IMG/VR virus record: IMGVR_UViG_3300027969_002550
Location: 1-36,171 of that record
Source: a virus
Strand: one strand, 5' to 3'
DNA: 36,171 bases
The number at the start of each line of letters is the position of its first letter. The first letter of the stretch is position 1. A model generated the notes under the pieces. It was not told where the DNA came from. It saw nothing but the letters and a program-made list of their open reading frames with translations, and made no database searches. Of the stretch, positions 22,491 through 29,902 are shown piece by piece. The position numbers were made by a program, and so were the translations under genes.

Positions 22491-23558
22491 ATGCCAGCAA
22501 TTATCGAAATTAAAGAAGGTACTTACAAGATCCGCGGTCGCGACACTAGTATGAGCGGTTGCCGTTTTGAGCTCGTAGAGGGCTTCAAGTTTGGTTCAAC
22601 AGGTGGCTTTGTCACAGTAGAGGGCGGTAGTGCTCAACCTGTGAACCCAGCCATCCCCGATCGCAAGATCAAAATCAAGTGCGAAGGCATTGAGAGCTAT
22701 ACTGTAGTCTCTGAAATAGCACATTCACCAGTAGGAGACAAGAGCTTGGAACAGATTAAGATTAGCGACAGCGTGGTTGCACACAAGACAGACGAAGAGA
22801 TCATTGAGAAGACTCGTGCTCGCTTCCAAGTACTGTCAGACATGACTAAGGCTGTGAAAGCAGGCGATGTTCGTGCAATGATTGTGACAGGCCCCCCAGG
22901 TGTAGGCAAATCGTTTGGTGTTGAAGAAGTACTTACCAAAGACGACTTGTTCAATACTCTAGGCGAGCGCAAGCCACGCTACGAGATCGTCAAGGGTGCT
23001 ATGAGTGCCATTGGCCTGTATGCCAAGCTCTACGAGTTCTCTGCAGAGAAGAATGTTATCGTGTTTGATGACTGTGACTCAGTGCTGTTGGACGACTTGA
23101 GCTTGAACATTCTCAAGGCCGCTTTGGACAGTTCCAAGAAGCGTACTATCAGCTGGAACACTGACAGCCGTATCTTGCGCTCAGAAGGTATCCCAGATCG
23201 CTTTGAGTTCAAGGCTGGTGCGATCTTTATCACCAACATCAAGTTTGAGAATGTACGCTCTAAGAAGCTACAGGATCACTTGGCAGCTTTGGAAAGCCGT
23301 TGCCACTACATTGATCTGCAGATGGATACAGATCGCGAGAAGGTGTTGCGTATCAAACAGATCGTACAGGACGGCATGTTGGATGCATACGAGTTCGCTG
23401 ACGTTCAGCGTGACGAGGTTGTGGACTTCATCATTGACAACCGTGCTAGCTTGCGTGAGCTCAGCTTGCGTACAGTGCTCAAGGTAGCAGACCTGCGTAA
23501 GGCATTTACTGCTAACTGGAAAGCAATGGCTGAAGTCACTGTGATGAAGCGTGGATAA
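22491..23558 (+). CDS. AAA+ ATPase
   Basis: ATG 22491 is set by GGAGCGA upstream; ATG 22479 contains the ribosome site. The 355-residue protein has a beta-rich N-terminal domain of about 90 residues, Walker A GPPGVGKS (134-141) and Walker B VIVFDDCD (189-196), sensor-1-like AIFITNIKF, and a helical lid. The N-terminal domain may bind a substrate or DNA. AAA proteins of this layout in phages act as remodelling factors; which target is unknown. Followed by a coupled gene 1 base after its stop. Confidence 0.85.
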   Translation: MPAIIEIKEGTYKIRGRDTSMSGCRFELVEGFKFGSTGGFVTVEGGSAQPVNPAIPDRKIKIKCEGIESYTVVSEIAHSPVGDKSLEQIKISDSVVAHKTDEEIIEKTRARFQVLSDMTKAVKAGDVRAMIVTGPPGVGKSFGVEEVLTKDDLFNTLGERKPRYEIVKGAMSAIGLYAKLYEFSAEKNVIVFDDCDSVLLDDLSLNILKAALDSSKKRTISWNTDSRILRSEGIPDRFEFKAGAIFITNIKFENVRSKKLQDHLAALESRCHYIDLQMDTDREKVLRIKQIVQDGMLDAYEFADVQRDEVVDFIIDNRASLRELSLRTVLKVADLRKAFTANWKAMAEVTVMKRG

Positions 23559-23559
23559 T

Positions 23560-23790
23560 ATGACACAAGAAACCGCAGGGTGCCAATACATTGGTCCGGA
23601 GCAGAAGGAGTGGCCGTACAAGATGTGCGGTTGCAAGCCCTTCCCGGGCCGTGTATACTGTGAAGACCATATCTGGACTGTGTACAAGAAAGGTACCAGT
23701 TCAGGTAATAAACGAAAGATCAAAGAGATCGAGAAAGAACTTGCAGAAGTTAAACGAATGCAAGAAATAGCGGAGTATGAAAATGAATAA
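23560..23790 (+). CDS. GcrA-like zinc-binding small protein
   Basis: The 76-residue protein starts at ATG 23560, one base after the ATPase stop. It has C-x-Y-IGPEQKEWPYKMCGC, then VYCEDHIWTVYKK: the spacing C...P...CGC...YC..H resembles the C-terminal part of alphaproteobacterial GcrA and related phage zinc proteins. A lysine/glutamate-rich coiled coil follows. It could be a transcription regulator; the assignment is by motif only. Confidence 0.6.
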   Translation: MTQETAGCQYIGPEQKEWPYKMCGCKPFPGRVYCEDHIWTVYKKGTSSGNKRKIKEIEKELAEVKRMQEIAEYENE

Positions 23791-23974
23791 GATTGCGTTG
23801 ATTGTGGTCCTTGGTGTGTTGGTCGTGGCATTGGTTGTGCTAGGACCCTTGCTGACCATCTGGGCTCTGAACACCCTGTTTCCCGTCCTGGCCATACCCT
23901 ACAATTTCTACACCTGGGCGGCTGTTTTGGTCATGAGTGCGTTCTTCCAAACCAAGGTATCCGTTAAGAAGTAA
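23777..23974 (+). CDS. Small two-helix membrane protein
   Basis: ATG 23777 or 23783 can serve; GGAG at 23771 sits at better distance from 23783. It has two strong membrane helices (ALIVVLGVLVVALVVLGPLL and a second near the middle) and ends KVSVKK. It overlaps the zinc protein gene by 14 bases. Role unknown. Confidence 0.75.
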   Translation: MKMNKIALIVVLGVLVVALVVLGPLLTIWALNTLFPVLAIPYNFYTWAAVLVMSAFFQTKVSVKK

Positions 23975-23991
23975 ATTGGTAAACCTCAGGG

Positions 23992-24020
23992 TTGACTTTA
24001 ACCCTGGGGTCCTATATACT
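23992..24020 (+). promoter_or_regulatory. Sigma70-type promoter with inverted repeat on -35
   Basis: TTGACT 23992-23997, TATACT 24015-24020, spacer 17. CAGGGTT/AACCCTG flank the -35 box with a 6-base gap, a possible operator. Confidence 0.8.
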
Positions 24021-24064
24021 AGTATGACGCTGTTAGAAAACAGCTCTAACAAAGGAAACTTAAA

Positions 24065-24337
24065 ATGAAACGATTCAATCCAGAAACAAAGACTTTCAAG
24101 GTCTTCACAGCACTCTACAATGGTGCAGCTCTTACAGCATCTAAAGCCAAGCATGACTTGGGTGTTGGCAACTTGAGCGCAGAAGTTAGCCGCATCAAGC
24201 AGAACGGTTATGCTATCTATAGCAACACCCGCAAGGCAGGCAATGGTGTTCAGATCACTGAATACACCATGGGCACACCATCACGTGAAATCGTTGCTCT
24301 AGGCTACAAGGCCAAGGCAATGGGCATCACTCTGTAA
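24065..24337 (+). CDS. Helix-turn-helix protein, 90 residues
   Basis: It is preceded by AAAGGAAAC and a leader hairpin GCTGTT-AGAA-AACAGC. The pattern FKVFTALYNGAALTASKAKH-DLGVGNLSAEVSRIKQNGYAI is a winged helix or HTH of the kind that reads DNA. YSNTRKAGNGVQITEYTMG could be the wing. It may regulate promoters in this array, including its own, given the inverted repeat there; that link is speculation. Confidence 0.7.
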   Translation: MKRFNPETKTFKVFTALYNGAALTASKAKHDLGVGNLSAEVSRIKQNGYAIYSNTRKAGNGVQITEYTMGTPSREIVALGYKAKAMGITL

Positions 24338-24387
24338 TTAGAGCTATCACAAAGACAAGCCGATTCGCTCCCGGGGCGTCTTTTGAG

Positions 24388-24415
24388 GGTGTTGTAGAAA
24401 TACAACACCTTTTTT
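24388..24415 (+). terminator. Rho-independent terminator after HTH gene
   Basis: Stem GGTGTTGTA/TACAACACC with a GAAA tetraloop, followed by six T. A textbook terminator. Confidence 0.93.
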
Positions 24416-24441
24416 CTTGACCGGCACTCCAGCCAAAGGGG

Positions 24442-24470
24442 TTGACAAAATGGATACATAGTGTTATAAT
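24442..24470 (+). promoter_or_regulatory. Sigma70-type promoter for 24499 gene
   Basis: TTGACA 24442-24447, TATAAT 24465-24470, spacer 17. Confidence 0.88.
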
Positions 24471-24498
24471 AGATACATATTAACACATAGGAGCGACT

Positions 24499-25131
24499 AT
24501 GTTTACAGCAGATCAAGTTTGGGGCCTTGCAGTAGAAGCAGATCGTATCAACGATGGATATCTCAAAGACGACAAATGGGAACAGGTCAACGACCAAGCC
24601 CGTAAGGTAAGTGATGCCAACAAGGTCATGGTCAAGGCTTGGCTACGTGAGAATCGTCAGCCCAGTGCTGAGGATGTTGAAAAAGGCCGTGAATATCGCA
24701 AGTTCTTCAACGGCTACACCCTCAAGGCCCTTATGGGCAACCTAAGCGACTTCGATCGTCAGGCTCTGCGTATTGCACAGATGGACGAGTTCACGGGACG
24801 TAATATGCTAGAGTTTGCTATCATAAGCTGCTTGCCTAGCTCAGCTAGACGTGAACAAGAGCGCACAGAGCTCAAGCGAGAGCTGTTCACATCCGTTCAG
24901 CTCGACGGCAACATAGGTGAAGTCATACGTGGGGATATCGAAGTGGTTGGCTGTTCCTTTTCATCGATGTATAACAAGTTCAAGATCAAGGCCCGTATGG
25001 GTGAAGCGTTCGTGGACTTTTGGTTCGGTACGCCCTTAGACAAAGGTGTCACTCGTACCGTACAGGCCAAGATCAAAGCAGTGCGTGGCGATAAAACAAC
25101 AGCCCTTAACTATGTGAAAATTAGGGGTTGA
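24499..25131 (+). CDS. Hypothetical protein, 210 residues
   Basis: ATG 24499 follows AGGAGCGAC. The N-terminal part is helical (QVWGLAVEADRINDGYLK, RKFFNGYTLKAL), and the C-terminal half beta-rich (VRGDIEVVGCSFSSMYNKFK, then FGTPLDKGV). Likely two domains. No family recognised. The final TGA, 25129-25131, lies inside the next -35 box. Confidence 0.75.
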   Translation: MFTADQVWGLAVEADRINDGYLKDDKWEQVNDQARKVSDANKVMVKAWLRENRQPSAEDVEKGREYRKFFNGYTLKALMGNLSDFDRQALRIAQMDEFTGRNMLEFAIISCLPSSARREQERTELKRELFTSVQLDGNIGEVIRGDIEVVGCSFSSMYNKFKIKARMGEAFVDFWFGTPLDKGVTRTVQAKIKAVRGDKTTALNYVKIRG

Positions 25132-25156
25132 CATTTGGAGCAGGTGGTGTTATACT
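25128..25156 (+). promoter_or_regulatory. Sigma70-type promoter for MoxR gene, with inverted repeat over -10
   Basis: TTGACA 25128-25133, TATACT 25151-25156, spacer 17. GTGTTA/TAACAC (25147-25152, 25159-25164) frame the -10 box; the same sequence is at 29858-29875. Confidence 0.87.
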
Positions 25157-25212
25157 ATTAACACTGAGAAAGTAATTGTTTAACCCGTAGTAAACTTAAA
25201 GAGGTCTTAAAA

Positions 25213-26298
25213 ATGGCAAAGTCAACAGATATCAGCGTTCGCCAAGTTGGTCCCAAGAACGCAAAGAAGTCAATCCGTTTCGCAATTAAGAAACGCCGCC
25301 CTGTTTTCCTTTGGGGCCCTCCAGGTATTGGTAAGTCAGACATCGTTAAGCAGATTGGCGAAGACGCTGGTCGCGAAGTCATCGACGTTCGCCTAGCCCT
25401 GTGGGAGCCTACAGACATCAAGGGCATCCCTTATTACAATGCAGACAAGGGCACAATGGTTTGGGCTCCCCCTGCAGAGCTTCCTACAGACCCAGAGTCG
25501 ACAGCAATCATCTTCTTGGATGAGTTGAACTCTGCACCCCCAGCTGTTCAGGCCGCGGCCTATCAGTTGATCCTTAACCGTCGTGTTGGTACATACGAAT
25601 TGCCCAAGGGCGTTGACGTAGTGGCGGCGGGTAATAGAGAAGGCGACCGTGGCGTGACATATCGTATGCCAGCTCCGTTGGCTAACCGTTTCATTCACTT
25701 GGAAGCAAAGGTAGACTTTGATGACTTCCAGGAGTGGGCTGTTATGAATGACGTTCACCCTGAGGTGTTAGGCTATGTGGGTTTTGCCAAGCAGGACTTA
25801 TACGACTTCGATCCTAAGTCGCCCAGCAAGGCCTTTGCAACTCCACGCTCGTGGGTGTTCGTAAGCGACCTGTTGAAAGACGAGGACTGCGATGTTGACA
25901 CCATGCACAATTTGGTTGCGGGTGCCGTAGGTGATGGCCTGGCTATTAAGTTTATGGCTCACCGCAAGATTGCAGGACGCTTGCCCAAGGCGTTGGACAT
26001 CTTGGAAGGCAAGGTCAAGGACCTGCAGATTAAGGAAGTGAGTGCCATGTATTCCTTAACTGTTAGCCTGTGCTATGAGCTTAAGGATCAAGCAGAGAAG
26101 AAGTCCAAAGGTTGGGACGCTATGGCAGACTGCTTCTTCCGCTACATGATGGACAATTTCCCAACTGAGTTGGTGGTGATGGGTGCGAAGACAGGCCTTA
26201 CTAATTACAACTTGCCCTTTGACGCAACAAAGATGAAGAGCTTCGACGAGTTCCACAAGCGTTTTGGCAAGTATGTTTTGAGTGCAATGGAGAATTAA
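25213..26298 (+). CDS. MoxR-like AAA+ ATPase
   Basis: This 361-residue AAA_5/MoxR ATPase has Walker A GPPGIGKS (35-42), Walker B IIFLDELN (99-106), and AAGNREGDRG with sensor-1 and the arginine-finger region PAPLANRF. The C-terminal 130 residues form a helical domain. MoxR proteins work with VWA-domain partners to insert metals or remodel complexes; the partner is the next gene. It has a strong promoter and the ribosome site AAAGAGG. Confidence 0.88.
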   Translation: MAKSTDISVRQVGPKNAKKSIRFAIKKRRPVFLWGPPGIGKSDIVKQIGEDAGREVIDVRLALWEPTDIKGIPYYNADKGTMVWAPPAELPTDPESTAIIFLDELNSAPPAVQAAAYQLILNRRVGTYELPKGVDVVAAGNREGDRGVTYRMPAPLANRFIHLEAKVDFDDFQEWAVMNDVHPEVLGYVGFAKQDLYDFDPKSPSKAFATPRSWVFVSDLLKDEDCDVDTMHNLVAGAVGDGLAIKFMAHRKIAGRLPKALDILEGKVKDLQIKEVSAMYSLTVSLCYELKDQAEKKSKGWDAMADCFFRYMMDNFPTELVVMGAKTGLTNYNLPFDATKMKSFDEFHKRFGKYVLSAMEN

Positions 26299-26358
26299 GA
26301 CCTCGCCCTTGCAGGGGCGGGAGGCTTCTCAGGGCTTGCCCGCCCACCTATTGGAGTG

Positions 26359-26388
26359 CCAGGGTGTTGCGTAAATACAACATCCTGG
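26359..26388 (+). terminator. Long hairpin after MoxR gene
   Basis: CCAGGGTGTTG pairs with CAACATCCTGG (11 bp, one G-U) around an 8-base loop. Only short T content follows. A second GC-rich hairpin-like stretch lies at 26300-26323. The terminator role is likely but not certain. Confidence 0.6.
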
Positions 26389-26392
26389 CCAC

Positions 26393-26421
26393 TTGACAAC
26401 TTCGTCGTTTGGTGCTATAAT
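26393..26421 (+). promoter_or_regulatory. Sigma70-type promoter for VWA gene
   Basis: TTGACA 26393-26398, TATAAT 26416-26421, spacer 17. Confidence 0.88.
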
Positions 26422-26446
26422 ATATACATACTAAGGAGAGCGACAC

Positions 26447-27655
26447 ATGGACCCAATCATCGATAAACTAACTACTGCCAGAGTAGGCCTACTGCTCAAA
26501 GCACCGTTCTTTGGCAACATGGCAACTCGTATGCAATTGATTGACGCCAGCGAATGGTGTCCTACTGCGGCGACTAATGGCCGTAATTTCTATTACAATA
26601 AGAAGTTCATTGAGAAGCTCAGCGTTAAGAAGCTGGAGTTCCTATTCGGACATGAGATTTGCCATTGCGTGTTTGATCACTTTGGTCGTGTAGGTTCACG
26701 CGATCGCCAGTTATCTAACATCGCACAAGACTACGCTGTCAATCAGATCCTTGTTGATGAGCGCATTGGCGAGAAGATCACAGAAGTTAAGATCTGCTAC
26801 GATCCAAAGTATCGCGGCAAGGCTTGGGAAGAGATCTACGACGAGCTCTACGAAAAGGCAGAGAAGATATCTATGCCTGACTTGCTCAAGCAATTGGGCG
26901 ACCTGTTGGACGAGCACATTAACGAAGATGGTTCAGGCCCAGGCAAAGAGGGTGAAGGCAAAGATGGCAAGGGCGGTATGCCTGGCATGACTAAAGAAGA
27001 AGCACAGGCCATCCGCGATGAGATCAAAGAAGCAATGGTGCAGAGTGCCGCGGCGGCAGGTGCTGGCAAGGTGCCTGCAGGTATCCAACGCTTGATCAAA
27101 GACATGACTGAGCCTAAGATTAGCTGGCGCGATCTTGTGCGTCAAGAGATACAAAGCATCATCCGCAACGACTATTCGTTCACTCGTCCTAACCGTAAGA
27201 GTATGCACTCCGGTGCCATACTGCCGGGCATGAAAGAAGCAACTACCATTGACATTGGTATTTCAATTGATATGTCAGGTAGTATCGGACAAGAGGATGC
27301 AACTGTATTCCTGTCAGAGGTTAAGGGCATTGTTGATCAGTACGAGGACTTTAAGATCAACCTGTGGTGCTTTGATACTGCAATTTACAATCACAAAGAG
27401 TTCTCGCAGGACAATAGTGAAGAGCTATTTGAGTATGAGCCAGAAGGTGGTGGCGGTACTGACTTTGCTGTGAACTGGGAGTTTATGGAAGAGAATGGTA
27501 TTCGCCCTAAGAAGTTCATTATGTTCACAGACGGCTATCCTTGCGGTAGTTGGGGTGACGAGGACTACTGCGACACTATCTTTATCGTTAAAGGTAATGA
27601 AACTGCCGAAGCACCATTCGGACAAACGGTTATCTACGAGAAAGAAGTGGCCTGA
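26447..27655 (+). CDS. VWA-domain protein with N-terminal metallopeptidase-like motif (MoxR partner)
   Basis: The 402-residue protein has GHEICHCVFDH (HEICH at 69-73), a zinc-peptidase-like HExxH, in an N-terminal domain. A glycine/lysine linker (DGSGPGKEGEGKDGKGG, about 161-177) follows. A C-terminal VWA domain has the metal-adhesion site DMSGSIG (D275, S277, S279) and EGGGGTDF (about 341). This matches the VWA-like metallopeptidase family (DUF2201 type) found next to MoxR. Whether it cleaves proteins is unknown. It follows the MoxR gene under its own promoter. Confidence 0.87.
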   Translation: MDPIIDKLTTARVGLLLKAPFFGNMATRMQLIDASEWCPTAATNGRNFYYNKKFIEKLSVKKLEFLFGHEICHCVFDHFGRVGSRDRQLSNIAQDYAVNQILVDERIGEKITEVKICYDPKYRGKAWEEIYDELYEKAEKISMPDLLKQLGDLLDEHINEDGSGPGKEGEGKDGKGGMPGMTKEEAQAIRDEIKEAMVQSAAAAGAGKVPAGIQRLIKDMTEPKISWRDLVRQEIQSIIRNDYSFTRPNRKSMHSGAILPGMKEATTIDIGISIDMSGSIGQEDATVFLSEVKGIVDQYEDFKINLWCFDTAIYNHKEFSQDNSEELFEYEPEGGGGTDFAVNWEFMEENGIRPKKFIMFTDGYPCGSWGDEDYCDTIFIVKGNETAEAPFGQTVIYEKEVA

Positions 27656-27672
27656 TTGGAAGTGCCGGCGGG

Positions 27673-27690
27673 TGTGGCTTTTTAGCCACA
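27673..27690 (+). other. Hairpin after VWA gene
   Basis: TGTGGC-TTTTTA-GCCACA, 6-bp stem, 17 bases past the stop and directly before a GGCCCCGCTGC copy. A weak terminator or a processing site. Confidence 0.5.
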
Positions 27691-27701
27691 GGCCCCGCTG
27701 C
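27691..27701 (+). repeat. GGCCCCGCTGC motif, copy 5
   Basis: It directly follows the hairpin and precedes the next promoter by 24 bases. Confidence 0.7.
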
Positions 27702-27725
27702 TATACGTGTACAGGAATCTAGGGG

Positions 27726-27754
27726 TTGACAGATTGGCAGATTGGTTGTATAAT
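27726..27754 (+). promoter_or_regulatory. Sigma70-type promoter for 27787-28509
   Basis: TTGACA 27726-27731, TATAAT 27749-27754, spacer 17. Confidence 0.88.
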
Positions 27755-27786
27755 ACATACTTACACACACAGAAAGGTTGGTTAAT

Positions 27787-27912
27787 ATGGGATATCTAAT
27801 TTCGTTTTTGCTAGGGATCTTTGTTGCAACCGTGGGCATCTCAGGTGTTGCCAACGTGGCTGACAAGGGTGTTAATCAAGTTCAATCGGTCATGAAAGAA
27901 GCGGCCAAATGA
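27787..27912 (+). CDS. Small membrane protein, 41 residues
   Basis: ATG 27787 with GAAAGG upstream. MGYLISFLLGIFVATVGISG is one membrane helix, then a short polar tail (ADKGVNQVQSVMKEAAK). It is coupled (ATGA) to the next gene. No family recognised; too short for a search to be decisive. Confidence 0.7.
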   Translation: MGYLISFLLGIFVATVGISGVANVADKGVNQVQSVMKEAAK

Positions 27913-28121
27913 TGACTGCAACTGTAGACGGCAAGCCCGTTAAGGTAGGCGACTGGGTGGGCTTCAAGAGCGACATCGAGCAGTCAGGCCAGATAGTAGA
28001 GATCAAGAAGTCATACATGGGTTGTAGCCTTGTGCTAGAGAACAAGTCAGGCTTCAGTGGTGGCTACATTGGCGGCGACACTGTGACTACAGAGCTGGCC
28101 TCTGACTGCTGGGTGGACTGA
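27909..28121 (+). CDS. Hypothetical beta-rich protein, 70 residues
   Basis: Beta strands dominate: VDGKPVKVGDWVGFKSDIEQ, GQIVEIKKSYMGCSLVLENK. This could be a small SH3/KOW-like barrel. It overlaps the preceding gene by 4 bases and the following one by 1 base, so the four genes 27787-28509 form one coupled unit. Confidence 0.72.
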   Translation: MMTATVDGKPVKVGDWVGFKSDIEQSGQIVEIKKSYMGCSLVLENKSGFSGGYIGGDTVTTELASDCWVD

Positions 28122-28330
28122 TGGCTAAGTACACATTCTGGCGCAATGCCATTGTCGCTGAAACATATATCGTAGAAGCAAAGACTGAAGAAGCTGCACG
28201 ACAGCAGCTCTGGGATGGTGAAGTAGAAGTATTCAGTGAAGAGTTTATTGACTGGGCTACCTCTGACTTTCAGCTAGAAGACGTTGAAGACGAATTAGTG
28301 ACATTTTTACAATCAAAGGAATTAACATGA
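28121..28330 (+). CDS. Hypothetical acidic protein, 69 residues
   Basis: Starts MAKYTFWRNAIVAETYIVEA, a strand-loop-strand start, followed by helices with acidic stretches (WDGEVEVFSEEFIDWA). Function unknown. Start overlaps upstream stop by one base. Confidence 0.72.
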   Translation: MAKYTFWRNAIVAETYIVEAKTEEAARQQLWDGEVEVFSEEFIDWATSDFQLEDVEDELVTFLQSKELT

Positions 28331-28509
28331 GCAAAATGGCAGACCTTAGTTATGACATTCAAGAATTGTACATCGAAGGCCACAGTGCCAAGGTGATTGC
28401 AATCATGTTGGACTGTCCAATCGAGCAGGTGCTTGGCGCACTAGAAGATATGGGTGTGGCAGATGCGCCACAGGAAGACTTTAGCCCCTACGTGTCTATG
28501 AATTCATAG
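28327..28509 (+). CDS. Hypothetical HTH-like protein, 60 residues
   Basis: MSKMADLSYDIQELYIEGHS followed by AKVIAIMLDCPIEQVLGALE fits a small helix-turn-helix of resolvase-like spacing. It may bind DNA; that is only a pattern. ATGA overlap to the upstream gene. A terminator follows. Confidence 0.65.
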   Translation: MSKMADLSYDIQELYIEGHSAKVIAIMLDCPIEQVLGALEDMGVADAPQEDFSPYVSMNS

Positions 28510-28530
28510 TTCTCCTTGCAGTACTTTAAT

Positions 28531-28557
28531 AACCCTACGCAATGTAGGGTTTTTTTT
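28531..28557 (+). terminator. Rho-independent terminator
   Basis: AACCCTAC-GCAAT-GTAGGGTT followed by a run of T. It ends the 27787-28509 unit. Confidence 0.92.
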
Positions 28558-28565
28558 GATTCTGG

Positions 28566-28594
28566 TTGACAGATTGGACGAATGGCGCTATAAT
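28566..28594 (+). promoter_or_regulatory. Sigma70-type promoter for 28627-29548
   Basis: TTGACA 28566-28571, TATAAT 28589-28594, spacer 17, starting 9 bases after the terminator T-run. Confidence 0.88.
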
Positions 28595-28626
28595 TAATGC
28601 TTACACACACTAAACAGGAGCTGAAT

Positions 28627-28980
28627 ATGAATGCAATCGCAACAGTGATCACAGAGCAGGCAGTACAGGACGCAACCAACGAAGCTGGTATGCAGGCTCG
28701 TACAGCCGCTAAGGCATTCCTGCAGAAGCATGGCGATCGTGATGCTTGTGGCTTTGCTTGGGTGGATGTCTACGGTGTCCGTTCTAACTCCAAGTTGGGC
28801 AAGTGGTTGCAGGCCGCAGGCTTCCGCAAATCCTACACAGGCAGTCTCCAACTTTGGAATCCAAGCCAAGCAGGTGTTCAGAGTGTCAGCGTTCTGGAAG
28901 CAGGTGCTGAGGCCTACGCAGAAGTGATCAAGACCAAGTTGGGCTTGGACAAGGTCTACGCAGGAAGCAGGTTGGATTAA
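28627..28980 (+). CDS. Conserved phage hypothetical protein, 117 residues
   Basis: ATG 28627 follows AGGAGCTGA. ATEQ-type helical N-terminus, then FAWVDVYGVRSNSKLGKWLQ and AGFRKSYTGSLQLWNPSQAG. I recognise this pattern from several phages as a conserved hypothetical, without known role. The upstream frame to 28597 lies before the ribosome site and is excluded. Its stop overlaps the next start (TAATG). Confidence 0.78.
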   Translation: MNAIATVITEQAVQDATNEAGMQARTAAKAFLQKHGDRDACGFAWVDVYGVRSNSKLGKWLQAAGFRKSYTGSLQLWNPSQAGVQSVSVLEAGAEAYAEVIKTKLGLDKVYAGSRLD

Positions 28981-29300
28981 TGGAAGCGGTCCGCGAAACA
29001 ACCGGGGGATTATTTCCCCCGCACATATACCTACTAGATGGAAACAATCTGGTATCGTATATAAAGAGTGGAGAAACAGAACCATTCTATTTTAAGAATC
29101 CTATTAAAGGGTTTGACAAGCGAGGCAGGAAGTTTGCAACTGTAAACCCTAATCCGTTTAAAGTCAAGGCGCAATCTAATCTAATCACAGTTCAAGGAAG
29201 CAACGGCAATGTCTACACAATCGATCCAGAAGAAAAAACCTGTAATTGTCCCGGGTTCACTTTCAGGGGTACCTGCAAACACGTGGGAAAATATGATTAA
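28980..29300 (+). CDS. SWIM zinc finger protein
   Basis: The 106-residue protein ends with the SWIM signature CxCx(n)CxH: TCNCPGFTFRGTCKHVGKY, with C88, C90, C99 and H101. SWIM fingers bind DNA or proteins. The first 60 residues look like a strand-rich lead-in (YLLDGNNLVSYIKSGETEPF). No catalytic domain is attached. Confidence 0.75.
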   Translation: MEAVRETTGGLFPPHIYLLDGNNLVSYIKSGETEPFYFKNPIKGFDKRGRKFATVNPNPFKVKAQSNLITVQGSNGNVYTIDPEEKTCNCPGFTFRGTCKHVGKYD

Positions 29301-29317
29301 GGTATTGATGAAGTAAT

Positions 29318-29548
29318 ATGGGATTCATAGTTTATAACACCGCAAGTGGCCGAGCCGAACGATACTACAAGAAGGAAGGTGTCGCTAAGGCTCAGGCTAC
29401 CAAGCTCAATCGCTGTCCCTATCGTAGCAAATACGATGCGGGTGAGTTTGTGGTCTGCAACTATAGGGACTACGAGGGAGTCCTGATGGGAGTGCGGGGT
29501 GATGCCCTAAAGTATTGGTCGTGGTTGAACACCGCAAACCGTGGCTAA
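29318..29548 (+). CDS. Hypothetical basic protein, 76 residues
   Basis: MGFIVYNTASGRAERYYKKE, then CPYRSKYDAGEFVVCNYRDY. Strands and basic residues suggest nucleic acid binding, not shown. It follows the SWIM gene by 17 bases without its own promoter. Confidence 0.7.
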   Translation: MGFIVYNTASGRAERYYKKEGVAKAQATKLNRCPYRSKYDAGEFVVCNYRDYEGVLMGVRGDALKYWSWLNTANRG

Positions 29549-29566
29549 AATACAACACCCATTTGG

Positions 29567-29595
29567 TTGACAGATTGGACGATTGATCGTATAAT
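29567..29595 (+). promoter_or_regulatory. Sigma70-type promoter for 29627 gene
   Basis: TTGACA 29567-29572, TATAAT 29590-29595, spacer 17. Confidence 0.88.
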
Positions 29596-29626
29596 ATACA
29601 TATACTGAAACACAAAGGAGCGCGAA

Positions 29627-29833
29627 ATGGCATTCATCACCCTGGGCAAGAGAGACGAAAAGTGGCAACCACGCAAGGGCTTGGAAGGACCGTTTTGGTT
29701 CGTTGATCGGGTTCTGTATTACGATCCAAAGGCAGGCCAGTACTGGGATCCCACTACAGACTTCTATGTGGAGAACGCAGAAGTAGATCGCTTGCAGAAC
29801 CGCTTGATGGAAGTGATGCGAGCCGGCGTTTAA
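29627..29833 (+). CDS. Hypothetical protein, 68 residues
   Basis: Preceded by AGGAGCGCGAA. Aromatic-rich start MAFITLGKRDEKWQPRKGLE and VLYYDPKAGQYWDPTTDFY, then a helix RLQNRLMEVMRAG. No known family. Monocistronic under its own promoter. Confidence 0.72.
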   Translation: MAFITLGKRDEKWQPRKGLEGPFWFVDRVLYYDPKAGQYWDPTTDFYVENAEVDRLQNRLMEVMRAGV

Positions 29834-29838
29834 TTTGG

Positions 29839-29867
29839 TTGACACTTTGGTGTTTTGGTGTTATACT
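29839..29867 (+). promoter_or_regulatory. Sigma70-type promoter with inverted repeat over -10
   Basis: TTGACA 29839-29844, TATACT 29862-29867, spacer 17. GTGTTA/TAACAC arms at 29858-29863 and 29870-29875, same as at 25147. Confidence 0.87.
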
Positions 29868-29902
29868 ATTAACACTGAGAGATTAACTAGAAGGAGCGAT
29901 GT

